Shown piece by piece: positions 26,135 to 37,102 of a DNA stretch of 64,000 nucleotides; within the stretch, counting starts at the first letter, position 1; each line of letters begins with the position of its first letter. A program made the position numbers and the translations under genes. The stretch covers positions 2,356,001 to 2,420,000 of the forward strand of contig CAVNZM010000006.1 in NCBI GenBank assembly GCA_963693365.1. The letters are read 5' to 3'. This DNA comes from Amoebidium appalachense. Taxonomy: Eukaryota; Ichthyosporea. The notes below the pieces were generated by a model. It was not told the DNA's origin. It did no database searches and saw only the letters and a program-made list of their open reading frames with translations.

Positions 26135-27252
26135 CCCCCCCCCGCCGAAAAATCAGGATGAACAAGCATACTCGAAGACTGCAAAGCTAACTTAAGCTTT
26201 TCGAAAGCAGAAACAGCATCAACATTCCAATCTATTCTATTCTTCTTCTCCCCCCCCGTCTGACTAGTTAACGGCAAAGCAAGCATACTATAGTCCTTAA
26301 TATAACGACGAAGATAATTAGTTAAACCTAAAAATTGCCTTAGTTGAGTGACAGTCTGAGGACGGGGCCACTCAACTATGGCCCGGATTTTCTCCGGATC
26401 AGGGGAAAGACCATTACTAGACACAATATGACCTAAAAACTTAACCTCCGGCACACCAATCACAGTCTTGCTACCGCTAATACGAAGACCAGACTCACCC
26501 AAAGCTAAAAATACTTTTTCACAATTATTAACTAACTCCTCAAATGACCTACCTTTAATTAAAACATCATCCAAATAAGGGTGGCATACATCCAAATGAG
26601 GGTGGAGAATTTTATACATTACCCGGCACAACATAGCTGGAGAGGAGAGCAAACCCATCGGCACCACCTTGTACTGGAACAGCTGGTCACCCAGTGCAAA
26701 GGCAGTCTTCTCCTTGCTGCTCTCCTCCAACCTTATCTGCCAAAAAGCTGCTTTTAAATCAAGTTTAGCAAAGTGAGTATAGCCGTGCAGCTGTGAAAGC
26801 TGCTCGTCTATGTTAGGGAGAGGCCATTGGTCTGCCTTAGTGATCCGATTCAGAGCCCTGTAATCGTTCACTAGGCGCCAAGACCCGTCGGGCTTCTTAA
26901 CCAATAGCACCGGACTTCTCCACGGACTCGAACTATGCTCCACATGACCCTTTTTTAACATATCACTCACTATTATTAGCGCATCCGACAATTTATACTG
27001 CTCCATTCTATAGCTAGGCATCACTACCGGCCTATTATCACCTGTGTCGATCTGCATTTCAAACCCTTTAACGAAGCCTACTTCGTTATCATCGGCCAGA
27101 AATGCAAACCGAGTCCTATCAAATAACTTAGCTAGCAATTTTTTCTGTTCTACCGTCCAATCCCCCTCCTTCATACCAAACGGCAATACTAACTCCGGGT
27201 TACCCCCATCACAAGTGGATGCATCCTTATTCACCGGAGTGCCACTTAACAT
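26135..27252 (-). CDS. pol: Reverse transcriptase of element 2
   Basis: Begins MLSGTPVNKDAST at 27252; its ATG overlaps the TAA of the protease frame (ATGTTAA), so re-initiation or a -1 shift could link them. RT motifs: SSPWRSPVLLVKKPDGSWRL, RALNRIT, LDLKAAFWQI, GLLSSPAMLC and the catalytic HPYLDDVLI, then the connection region GLTNYLRRYIKDYS. Typical for Ty3/gypsy. The frame ends in a homopolymer shift just before RNase H. Confidence 0.93.
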
Positions 27253-28880
27253 TTCACCTCCTGTATTACATCGGTGCTGCTCGGGGTGAGGTTGAGGTAC
27301 CTCCGGATATAGGCGGTCACCCTTAGCACCCCCCCTCCCCCCGGCACACCAATGCCCCCGGGCAATTCCTGATGAGTTAGTGCATGTATGTGGGGGGCCA
27401 GGTCTGTGGCCACCCTGCCCCCCACGGTGTTGGTTAACCCGTCAGATCCACGGGTTAGACCAACACCCTCCCCCCTTGCCTGCACATTCTCACACCCGGG
27501 GTGACCCTCCTTCCTCTTGGGGGTCGGGGGAGTGGGACCGGTGCTGTCCCGGTCCCCCCCCCCATCGTGTCGGGTGACATTTTGGTGGCTAACGTTAAAT
27601 AAAGTTGTTCCCCCTCCTCCTGAGTCACCCTTCGAGCCGGCATCCTCCTTTTGGGTAATAAGAGAGACCTCTATACTACCAATCTCATTAGTGAAACTAC
27701 CGACGGAAACACCTGACCTAATCACTATAGGCTCGATGCCCGGATTCACTAATTCTATTTCTATTGTCTTATCCGGCCATACCCTACTAAGGGTCCATTG
27801 GGCCACCTCCTGAAATGGGGTTTTCGGAGTAAAAACCCCTAAATCCCCTATCCTAACATGATTGCCGGCCCGGACACGTACCGTTTGGCACTGATAAGGC
27901 TCGATTACTACTTCAGCTACCGTTCTAGCACCAGACTGATAACCGTCGAGCCCATCATGGGTTTTAATTTTAACGCCGGACTGCAATTCTAAAACATTCG
28001 TACGTTCAAACAAAGCATTCACATGTCTACGGAAAAATGGGGCTCCCAACAAAACACTTTGAGCTAAATCCTTAACCACATAACAAGCAATATGCATAGC
28101 CTGGCCACCTATCTCACACGGCAACACACAAACACCTTCCACAGACATACTACTATTATTAGCACTACCTAAGGCTGTGCTAGAAGCATCTAATATAGGA
28201 ATTTCCCCCCCGGCCTGATTAAAACGACGAATAAACGAAGCATGCACACAATTAACCTGAGCCCCTCCATCGAGCAAAGCAACAGCCTTCAACTTACCAT
28301 CAGCTAACCATACGTCTATATAATGCCGGCTAAAACCAACTAAATCCTCCTCCAATTCAAGCAACACATCATCACTCACTCCCAATCCCTGCCCACGAAG
28401 ACTCACACCCTCGATACCTACGTGCAACATACCTACCTGTGGTGCCTGCACGGGTGGGGTGGGGTGTGTATGTGATGTGGGTGGTGGTGGAGTGTGTGTG
28501 TGTGATGTGTGGGTGGGTGGTGTGTGTGTGTGTGGTGTATGTGTGGGTGTGTGTGTGGGTGTAGGTGTGTCTGCAACCGTCGTATGTTGTTGTGGTGGTG
28601 TGTTTCTATGTGTCTGTGCCTTCCCCCCCCTTCCCCCTTTACTCGTGTGTGTCCCCCCCCCTCCCGGAAACAATGGCACAGAAACCCCCTCCGGTGTGGT
28701 TAGAACAAACACCGGGTTGGGACAAGAAACACTGAGACCATCCACTTGTGGCTGGGGAACCTCCCCCAACCACAAAACATTCACACCATTCATACCTTTG
28801 GTAGAGTCACCCCACAAACATTCATGCCATACCACCTCGACGCTGTCTTGAGGACCCACGACGATGCCCGGCTCCCACAC
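27246..28880 (-). CDS. pro: Protease region of element 2
   Basis: 544-codon frame. The middle holds a retropepsin-like fold signature: ALLDGGAQVNCV (active-site region) and later SVLLGAPFFRRH. The active-site triplet reads D-G-G rather than D-S/T-G, in both elements. The N-terminal part is a His/Thr/Pro-rich low-complexity linker (PTPTHTPTHTPHT), and the C-terminal third has no domain that I recognise. It lies between gag and RT and would cleave the polyprotein. Confidence 0.75.
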   Translation of the reverse strand: MWEPGIVVGPQDSVEVVWHECLWGDSTKGMNGVNVLWLGEVPQPQVDGLSVSCPNPVFVLTTPEGVSVPLFPGGGGTHTSKGGRGGKAQTHRNTPPQQHTTVADTPTPTHTPTHTPHTHTPPTHTSHTHTPPPPTSHTHPTPPVQAPQVGMLHVGIEGVSLRGQGLGVSDDVLLELEEDLVGFSRHYIDVWLADGKLKAVALLDGGAQVNCVHASFIRRFNQAGGEIPILDASSTALGSANNSSMSVEGVCVLPCEIGGQAMHIACYVVKDLAQSVLLGAPFFRRHVNALFERTNVLELQSGVKIKTHDGLDGYQSGARTVAEVVIEPYQCQTVRVRAGNHVRIGDLGVFTPKTPFQEVAQWTLSRVWPDKTIEIELVNPGIEPIVIRSGVSVGSFTNEIGSIEVSLITQKEDAGSKGDSGGGGTTLFNVSHQNVTRHDGGGDRDSTGPTPPTPKRKEGHPGCENVQARGEGVGLTRGSDGLTNTVGGRVATDLAPHIHALTHQELPGGIGVPGGGGVLRVTAYIRRYLNLTPSSTDVIQEVKC

Positions 28881-29015
28881 GTATCGGGGCGGTGAGGGGG
28901 CAAAGGGAAGCTTAACCTGGGGTGGGGGAGGGTGAAGGTTCTCTGCAACCTGGGGGGGACCGATACTGTCCCCCCCCCCTCCCTCAGTGACCCCAGCTTC
29001 CCCCTCCCCCGGAAC

Positions 29016-30351
29016 TCAATAGCTCTTGTAACTACGGCAATATGCAGCAGAGTGCCCTTGCCGGCCACAAAAGTAACATGCACCAAAGAAGGGGCCAGGG
29101 GGGACTTCAAAACCTTGGCGCAAAGCATAACCGGGAGCCCGGTCATGCTGGGGGGGCCCACCGTGTGCACCACGGCCCCCCCTTCCCCCCCTGCCCCCCT
29201 CGGCCTCTCTCACCACCATTTCCACCCCTCCCTCTACCCTGCCCACCACCACGAGCAAGATAAGGGGCAAACCTCTCGGTGAACTGCTGCTGTTGTCCCC
29301 CACGTCCACCTCGGCCACGACCGCCGTGTCCACCCCGGTCGCCGCCACGGCCACCTCGGAAGCCGAAGCCCCCTCGGCCAGAAAAGACGGCCTGGGAGAG
29401 CTCGGCAACCTGCTTGACCAACATGGTGAGTGCATCTGGCTGTTCACCCTCTTTTTTCTCTTTTTCCCCCTTCTGTCCACTCTCCTTCTTTTTCTTGTCT
29501 ACTTCCATCACCTCCTTTTTATCCCTCTTATTGAACTTCACCTCGTGCATGGCAAGCAAGTGACGTTTAACATGCAACACCACCTCATCTACATCATCAT
29601 GCTCCCCAAACATGCGTGCAGTGTCTGTGTTTACAGAGAGAGCCTTACGAGCAAACTCGAATTTTTCCCTATCACTCACGTCACCAGCTAACTCACAAAG
29701 GTCCTCAAAGACCCGATATTCCCTCTCAAAGAATGCACGAGCTTCTACGGGGGACATATCTAGTGTGGGAAAGGTATACTTCCATTCTCTGAGCTGGGCC
29801 CGGAAGGTACGGCGCCGGTCGGCCGTCAGGTATCGGCCGACGAGCCGGGCCGTATACTCGAGCTCGTTTTCCGGCCGTGTGAAGGCCTCGAGCTCCCCGT
29901 CCACGTCGTCGGTGCTGTTCTCGTCCTCGTCGTCGGGGATGAACCGTGCGGCCAGACGTTTCTGGCCGAGTGTCCGGGACACCATCTCGTCCCTCCCCTC
30001 GTCGTACTGCTGCTCGTATATACGAGCCGTCACCTGGGGGGCCTGCTCGGCCCGGTACGGGTGCTCCTCCATCAGGGTGCATAAGTCGGCCATTGTTTTG
30101 TGGTCGATGCACTGTTTGATCATTAAGCACGAGGCCGCCACAGTGGGGGCCTTCTTTGTGTCTAACACTAGTGTGGGTGTGTTAGCTAGGAGTGTCCTAA
30201 GCCACCTAGGGATTTCCGAGTCGTGTTTGAGTGTAAAACTGAAAGCTGTGGTCTGTCTAACGTCTAGTGTATGAACCTGTGGTACCTGTGTGTGCAGGGA
30301 GCTATCCTCCGCTGCCAATGCGTAGAACATGTCTACGTTAAACTTAGCCAT
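29016..30351 (-). CDS. gag: Gag of element 2, frameshift near the C-terminus
   Basis: Starts MAKFNVDMFYALAAEDS at 30351. Retrotrans-gag-like helical core (for example ARAFFEREYRVFEDLCELAG), then a K/E-rich stretch and an RGG-rich region (GFGFRGGRGGDRGGHGGRGR) that should bind RNA. The CCHC knuckle CYFCGRQGHSAAYC lies in the next frame (ending at 29016), so a shift in the C/G run near 29170-29190 separates it. Same layout in element 1. Confidence 0.88.
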
Positions 30352-30389
30352 TGTGTGGTGTGTGCCCTAACTCGTGTGGTTGTGTTTAT

Positions 30390-30427
<38 letters not shown>

Positions 30428-30513
30428 TGTGTTTGAGGTGTAGCAACAGCCCAGAAGGAACTGTCACCGCGTTACCCTAGCGCGAAAAACCGCACTAAAA
30501 GAAAGGTGTAGCT

Positions 30514-31226
30514 TGTCGTATCCTAATGTATGTGTACTAGAGACGCGGCACTCTACTAAGTGTACACACACGAAAAGGAACGAACGTGTACAGAAAAACG
30601 GTAAAGTTTATTAAGACCAGGCTCCGACGGGCAAACTTAGATCCGTACGGATTGAGTCTAAGTTACGACTGAGGCCATCAAGGCCGTGCCCTACAAGATC
30701 ATCATCACCTGGCCCCCTACGATGCCACATTCCATTAACATTCCGATCTACTTTTATCGTGCGCCTGCACGAGCTAAGTCGATCTACTCAACTAATATAT
30801 TTATCCAAGTCTCACCCCTCACCCTCCCCCTAGTGGCACCGCAGAGTCTAAATCTACATTTCATACTATCCTCCCCCCCCTCCCTCCCCCCTTTCCTCTA
30901 CATCTAAATATATAAATACGTTTGGCAACATATACTATCAAACCTTGCCAATCCTTACAAAAGGGCTTCTGCCCGAACAATGACATTCCTAAGTCCTCCT
31001 ACGATCTATCCTACACACTAATTAGAATTCTATTGGACGGCTGTCCCGGCTGACGTGGTCCAATGCCCTGCGCCGGCAGAGGCAAGATGCACGCAGCTGT
31101 ACAGCTATCTTGAGGCCCCGGACTTGATCTTGATGATCTGTGGACCCGGGCCACCCCCCCCCCCCCCCCCCCCCGATCTCGATCGTAGACTTAGGCTAAT
31201 CTGCTGAGACGGATTAGTATATGTCA
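30514..31226 (-). repeat. 5' LTR of element 2
   Basis: 713 bp, the partner of 22868-23591, with a shorter C run. Just inside it (plus 30490-30513) lies AAAGAAAGGTGTAGCT, where a primer-binding site is expected but no TGG-type tRNA match adjoins the LTR. Confidence 0.92.
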
Positions 31227-31475
31227 TATAGGAGAACTCACCGAGAGCCGCGGCCCACTTCTGCATCCTCTCGTTGACCAGACGAGTGGTGCCGGCCATG
31301 GCTAGGCAGGGCTTGTGGTCGGTGTAGACCTCAAACGTCCTGCCTGCGAGTATATACCTCCATGCCTGTGAGACTGCCCAAAAGATAGCATGGGACTCTC
31401 TCTCCGGATTGCTATATCTACGTTCACTTTTACTAAATGAACGACTAGCATAAGCAATCACTCTATCCTGCCCCT
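31227..31475 (-). pseudogene. pol: RNase H fragment of element 1, between nested insertions
   Basis: Minus-strand QDRVIAYASRSFSKSERRYSNPERESHAIFWAV...FEVYTDHKPCLAMAG up to AALGEFSY. It is the middle of the RNase H of element 1, bounded on the left by element 2 (duplication TATAG) and on the right by element 3 (duplication CCCCT). Confidence 0.9.
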
Positions 31476-32080
31476 TGTCGTGGCAACAAACAGTGTGTAT
31501 ATGAACTACTCTAACTATCTGCACGCTTAAAGGGGCTCGAAACCGTGTATACGTATAAACTTTTCTTTGAGTTGGGTGGGAAGCGAGTTTTTTGTGTTCT
31601 GAGAAGAACTTCCAAAAGCCCGCGACCCCGCGAGACACTTCACAGACACGCGGCCCACTGGCCAGACAAATACCACAGTGACATTCAGCCAATCACAACA
31701 CTCCCTCCCCCACAGACTACACGCACTCCACACCATTGGCTACCGCGACCTCAGACACCCCTACAGCACTAGAACACGTACACACGTTTACTCACAATAC
31801 ATATAAGCATACACACACGCGAGCAGGCAACATGGGTCTCGCCACGCACACAGCAAGAAGCAATACAACATTTAACATGGAGAGTACGCAGAGGCATGGG
31901 GCATGCACGCGCGCACCAAACAATCAGCCGCCGCTGCATCAGATTCTCCCCATACCACTGATTAATCTCCTCATACCCCATTTAGACCCCGGCATCACTA
32001 TGCAAGAAAACCCCCGAAATTAACTCACCAAAACACAAAATATAGAAGCAAACTAATACGAATCAGCTCAGCACATGACA
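31476..32080 (-). repeat. 3' LTR of element 3
   Basis: 605 bp, nearly identical to 33547-34151 (for example C versus T at about 31621/33692), so insertion was recent. Confidence 0.92.
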
Positions 32081-33058
32081 ACTCCCCCCTCGCACAGAAA
32101 ATAACTGAGTTCCACCTCAGTAAAAACTACCTAAAAACAAAATAAAGTTATGTGCTGAGCGACTACAACTACCGCTAACCATGCAGGAAGCAACATATAA
32201 CATATAACATAAACATATACATGCATCCACGCACCACCCCAGCATGGTTAGTACCCAACCCAACCCCAAAACAAGGATAATATGAACCGCCACTGACGTT
32301 GCCCTGTAGATGCACCTCTGCCCCCGTCCACAACCTGCACCCAAAACCCCATGCCCCTGGCACAATGTTATATCGAGTGGAACATAGCAACAGACATGAT
32401 GCCAGACGCCATCCATACAACCACACTCAGCATGCCCCATCCACAAAGAATTCCTAACACAACCAAACATGCCGTGACGAACACCTCCAGACTCATGTGA
32501 CGTACACCTCCAGACTCTCTTGCTGGCCATTCCTCTACCCGACAAAGACGCCTACTAAGTAGGTCCCGGTGGTTTGGGAATGCCTCCGCCCCAACCGTGC
32601 CCTACCCAGCGGTGTGTCTAAGGCCTACTGCTGCACTGGGCACCACAACACTACTCAACAACACTACGGGCAGCCACTGCAAAGGGCCTCAACACCAGGC
32701 CCAGGGCAGCCACTCCAAGGGGCCTCAGCACCAGGCCCTTTGACGACGGGGGTTCACAACAGTGGGGGCCTGCCACTGCCATGACTACACTTCGACCCCC
32801 CCCCAGCCCCCTCGTCAGAGGGCCGAGCTCCCAAACAGCAGCAGGACTTTCTATTCCACTGACCCTAACCACACACGTCGCCAACACAGGACTCATACAC
32901 ACGTCGAAAACGCCAGGCACCAGTAGAAAACCCAGCGAAAAATAACAATACACAACTCTCATACAACAACAACAACCCAAGAGACGGCCTACCCCCTAAT
33001 AAAACCTTCATACCAGCAACACGGTCACCGACGTCCCTGCCCCCCACGACGGGGCTGT
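32081..33058 (-). other. Internal non-coding part of element 3
   Basis: No RT, protease or integrase motif on either strand. Includes a small tandem duplication near 32675-32730 (GGGCAGCCACT...AAGGGGCCTCA). It appears to be filler DNA of a non-autonomous element. Confidence 0.5.
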
Positions 33059-33436
33059 TTACACCACGCGTTGCCCCCGCTCCTTGCAGTTGTCGCAGGT
33101 GCCTGGGAAAGAGCCTGGCGCCGGCTCTTGCTGTCCCGCCCAAAGACGCCAGCCTGGCCCATCTGTTATCCCGTTGTGGCCGTGGCTGGTAGGGCTGGTA
33201 GCGCCGTGGGGAGGGTGACCGCCGCCGGTCCCTTCTGAGGCCTCTGCTGGGCAAACGGCCCTGAGCTTGCTAAGTCACCTAGGGAGGTCAAGGTCCTTAG
33301 CGAGGACTAAGTCCCCTGTGATACTAGTCCTACTGCTCATGTTGCCTATGCCAACTGTTGCTAGCTGTAGGTCCGTGTGTGCGTATGTTTCTTCTACCTC
33401 TAACCGGCGAAAAAGTCCTAAGTCAAAACCACTCAT
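33059..33436 (-). pseudogene. gag: Decayed gag of element 3
   Basis: ATG at 33436 opens MSGFDLGLFRRLEVEETYAHT, which lines up with the gag start of elements 1 and 2 (MAKFNVDMFYALAAEDSSLHT), up to LDLPR then TGA where they have IPRW. So a TGG to TGA change at 33275-33277 cuts it after 53 codons. The same frame goes on to a knuckle-like CDNCKERGQ, with Q where CCHC has H, and a TAA at 33059-33061. Between these, the helical core of gag is missing. Confidence 0.7.
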
Positions 33437-33546
33437 AACCGCTAGTCCTGAAAAAAAAAACTAGGGGTGAAAGCAACAGCCCAGAAGGACTAACAGTGCG
33501 TGTGCCCCCTCCCTGCAAAAAACTGCAGAGAAAGGGGGGTGTAGCT

Positions 33547-34151
33547 TGTCGTGGCAACAAACAGTGTGTATATGAACTACTCTAACTATCTGCACGCTTA
33601 AAGGGGCTCGAAACCGTGTATACGTATAAACTTTTCTTTGAGTTGGGTGGGAAGCGAGTTTTTTGTGTTCTGAGAAGAACTTCCAAAAGCCTGCGACCCC
33701 GCGAGACACTTCACAGACACGCGGCCCACTGGCCAGACAAATACCACAGTGACATTCAGCCAATCACAACACTCCCTCCCCCACAGACTACACGCACTCC
33801 ACACCATTGGCTACCGCGACCTCAGACACCCCTACAGCACTAGAACACGTACACACGTTTACTCACAATACATATAAGCATACACACACGCGAGCAGGCA
33901 ACATGGGTCTCGCCACGCACACAGCAAGAAGCAATACAACATTTAACATGGAGAGTACGCAGAGGCATGGGGCATGCACGCGCGCACCAAACAATCAGCC
34001 GCCGCTGCATCAGATTCTCCCCATACCACTGATTAATCTCCTCATACCCCATTTAGACCCCGGCATCACTATGCAAGAAAACCCCCGAAATTAACTCACC
34101 AAAACACAAAATATAGAAGCAAACTAATACGAATCAGCTCAGCACATGACA
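33547..34151 (-). repeat. 5' LTR of element 3
   Basis: 605-bp partner of 31476-32080. Leader motif CAACAGCCCAGAAGGA close to it (about 33475) is shared with elements 1 and 2 (about 38528 and 30444). Confidence 0.92.
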
Positions 34152-35511
34152 CCCCTCCTGCACTTGATATAACACGGCCCCCTCAGCAACCTTACTTGCA
34201 TCACACCGAACTTTAAACATCCCCCCCCCCGGCCGAAAAATCAGGATGAACAAGCATACTCGAAGACTGCAAAGCTAACTTAAGCTTTTCGAAAGCAGAA
34301 ACAGCATCAACATTCCAATCAATTCTATTCTTCTTCTCCCCCCCCGTCTGACTAGTTAACGGCAAAGCAAGCATACTATAATCCTTAATATAACGACGAA
34401 GATAATTAGTTAAACCTAAAAATTGCCTTAGTTGAGTGACAGTCTGAGGACGGGGCCACTCAACTATGGCCCGGATTTTCTCCGGATCAGGGGAAAGACC
34501 ATTACTTAGTCTAGACACAATATGACCTAAAAACTTAACCTCCGGCACACCAATCACAGTCTTGCTACCGCTAATACGAAGACCAGACTCACCCAAAGCT
34601 AAAAATACTTTTTCACAATTATTAACTAATTCCTCAAATGACCTACCTTTAATTAAAACATCATCCAAATAAGGGTGGCATACATCCAAATGAGGGTGGA
34701 GAATTTTATACATTACCCGGCACAACATAGCTGGAGAGGAGAGCAAACCCATCGGCACCACCTTGTACTGGAACAGCTGGTCACCCAGTGCAAAGGCAGT
34801 CTTCTCCTTGCTGCTCTCCTCCAACCTTATCTGCCAAAAAGCTGCTTTTAAATCAAGGTTAGCAAAGTGAGTATAGCCGTGCAGCTGTGAAAGCTGCTCG
34901 TCTATGTTAGGGAGACTCGGCCATTGGTCTGCCTTAGTGATCCGATTCAGAGCCCTGTAATCGTTCACTAGGCGCCAAGACCCGTCGGGCTTCTTAACCA
35001 ATAGCACCGGACTTCTCCACGGACTCGAACTATGCTCCACATGACCCTTTTTTAACATATCACTCACTATTATTAGCGCATCCGACAATTTATACTGCTC
35101 CATTCTATAGCTAGGCATCACTACCGGCCTATTATCACCTGTGTCGATCTGCATTTCAAACCCTTTAACGAAGCCTACTTCGTTATCATCGGCCAGAAAT
35201 GCAAACCGAGTCCTATCAAATAACTTAGCTAGCAATTCTTTCTGTTCTACCGTCCAATCCCCCTCCTTCATACCAAACGGCAATACTAACTCCGGGTTAC
35301 CCCCATCACAAGTGGATGCATCCTTATTCACCGGAGTGCCACTTAACATTTCACCTCCTGTATTACATCGGTGCTGCTCGGGGTGAGGTGGAGGTACCTC
35401 CGGATATAGGCGGTCACCCTTAGCACCCCCCTCTCCCCCCGGCACACCCATGCCCCCGGGCAATTCCTGATGAGTTAGTGCATGTATGTGGGGGGCCAGG
35501 TCTGTGGCCAC
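34152..35511 (-). pseudogene. pol: Reverse transcriptase of element 1
   Basis: Same protein as the RT of element 2, with PSYRMEQYKL, SSPWRSPVLLVKKPDG, LDLKAAFWQI and HPYLDDVLI. Two in-frame insertions set it apart (QWPSLPN versus QWPLPN near 34914; VSRLSNG versus VSSNG near 34508). The frame reads through upstream into the protease C-terminal region (MATDLAPHIHALTHQ). It ends in a homopolymer shift at about 34215, then meets element 3. Confidence 0.9.
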
Positions 35512-35575
35512 CGGTGTTGGTTAACCCGTCAGATCCACGGGTTAGACCAACACCCTCCCCCCTGCCTGCACATTC

Positions 35576-36967
35576 TCACACCCGGGGTGACCCTCCTTCC
35601 TCTTGGGGGTCGGGGGAGTGGGACCGGTGCTGTCCCGGTCCCCCCCCCCCATCGTGTCGGGTGACATTTTGGTGGCTAACGTTAAATAAAGTTGTTCCCC
35701 CTCCTCCTGAGTCACCCTTCGAGCCGGCATCCTCCTTTTGGGTAATAAGAGAGACCTCTATACTACCAATCTCATTAGTGAAACTACCGACGGAAACACC
35801 TGACCTAATCACTATAGGCTCGATGCCCGGATTCACTAATTCTATTTCTATTGTCTTATCCGGCCATACCCTACTAAGGGTCCATTGGGCCACCTCCTGA
35901 AATGGGGTTTTCGGAGTAAAAACCCCTAAATCCCCTATCCTAACATGATTGCCGGCCCGGACACGTACCGTTTGGCACTGATAAGGCTCGATTACTACTT
36001 CAGCTACCGTTCTAGCACCAGACTGATAACCGTCGAGCCCATCATGGGTTTTAATTTTAACGCCGGACTGCAATTCTAAAACATTCATACGTTCAAACAA
36101 AGCATTCACATGTCTACGGAAAAATGGGGCTCCCAACAAAACACTTTGAGCTAAATCCTTAACCACATAACAAGCAACATGCATAGCCTGGCCACCTATC
36201 TCACACGGCAACACACAAACACCTTCCACAGACATACTACTATTATTAGCACTACCTAAGGCTGTGCTAGAAGCATCTAAAATAGGAATTTCCCCCCCGG
36301 CCTGATTAAAACGACGAATAAACGAAGCATGCACACAATTAACCTGAGCCCCTCCATCGAGCAAAGCAGCAGCCTTCAACTTACCATCAGCTAACCATAC
36401 GTCTATATAATGCCGGCTAAAACCAACTAAATCCTCCTCCAATTCAAGCAACACATCATCACTCACACCCAATCCCTGCCCACGAAGACTCACACCCTCG
36501 ATACCTACGTGCAACATACCTACCTGTGGTGCCTGCACGGGTGGGGTGGGGTGTGTATGTGGTGTGGGTGGTGGTGGAGTGTGTGTGTGTGATGTGTGGG
36601 TGGGTGGTGTGTGTGTGTTTGGTGTATGTGTGGGTGTGTGGGTGGGTGTAGGTGTGTCTGCAACCGTCGTATGTTGTTGTGGTGGTGTGTTTCTACGTGT
36701 CTGTGCCTTCCCCCCCCTTCCCCCTTTACTCGTATGTGTCCCCCCCCCTCCCGGAAACAATGGCACAGAAACCCCCTCCGGTGTGGTTAGAACAAACACC
36801 GGGTTGGGACAAGAAACACTGAGACCATCCACTTGTGGCTGGGGAACCTCCCCCAACCACAAAACATTCACACCATTCATACCTTTGGTAGAGTCACCCC
36901 ACAAACATTCATGCCATACCACCTCGACGCTGTCTTGAGGACCCACGACGATGCCCGGCTCCCACAC
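35576..36967 (-). pseudogene. pro: Protease region of element 1
   Basis: Matches the element 2 protease ORF: AALLDGGAQVNCV, LLGAPFFRRHVNALFE, and the same His/Thr-rich linker. The frame breaks at C/G runs near 35580 before the RT part. D-G-G replaces the common D-S/T-G here too. Confidence 0.75.
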
Positions 36968-37102
36968 GTATCGGGGCGGTGAGGGGGCAAAGGGAAGCTT
37001 AACCTGGGGTGGGGGAGGGTGAAGGTTCTCTGCAACCTGGGGGGGACCGATACTGTCCCCCCCCCCTCCCTCAGTGACCCCAGCTTCCCCCTCCCCCGGA
37101 AC

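Larger units (their letters stand above)
22868..31226 (-). mobile_element. Element 2: full-length Ty3/gypsy chromovirus nested in element 1
   Basis: 8.36 kb with LTRs 22868-23591 and 30514-31226, flanked by the 5-bp duplication TATAG (22863-22867 and 31227-31231) inside the RNase H of element 1. Removing it rejoins that frame. The LTRs differ mainly in C-run length, which suggests a young insertion. Coding order on the minus strand: gag, protease, RT, RNase H, integrase-chromodomain. Breaks in frame lie at C/G homopolymers, so it may be more intact than it looks. Confidence 0.95.
31476..34151 (-). mobile_element. Element 3: short non-autonomous LTR retrotransposon nested in element 1
   Basis: 2.68 kb with 605-bp LTRs (31476-32080 and 33547-34151) that begin TGTCGTGGCAAC and end GCACATGACA, flanked by the duplication CCCCT (31471-31475 and 34152-34156). 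The internal 1.47 kb lacks RT and integrase; it has a polypurine tract (ACTCCCCCCT on plus, from 32081) and a decayed gag (33059-33436). The LTR ends (TGTCGT...TGACA) and leader resemble elements 1 and 2, so it is likely mobilised by them. Confidence 0.93.

Noticed and set aside
29612-30274. 220-codon plus-strand frame opposite gag (also at 37699-38361)
   Set aside because: It is the antisense of the well-supported gag ORF, with no domain of its own.
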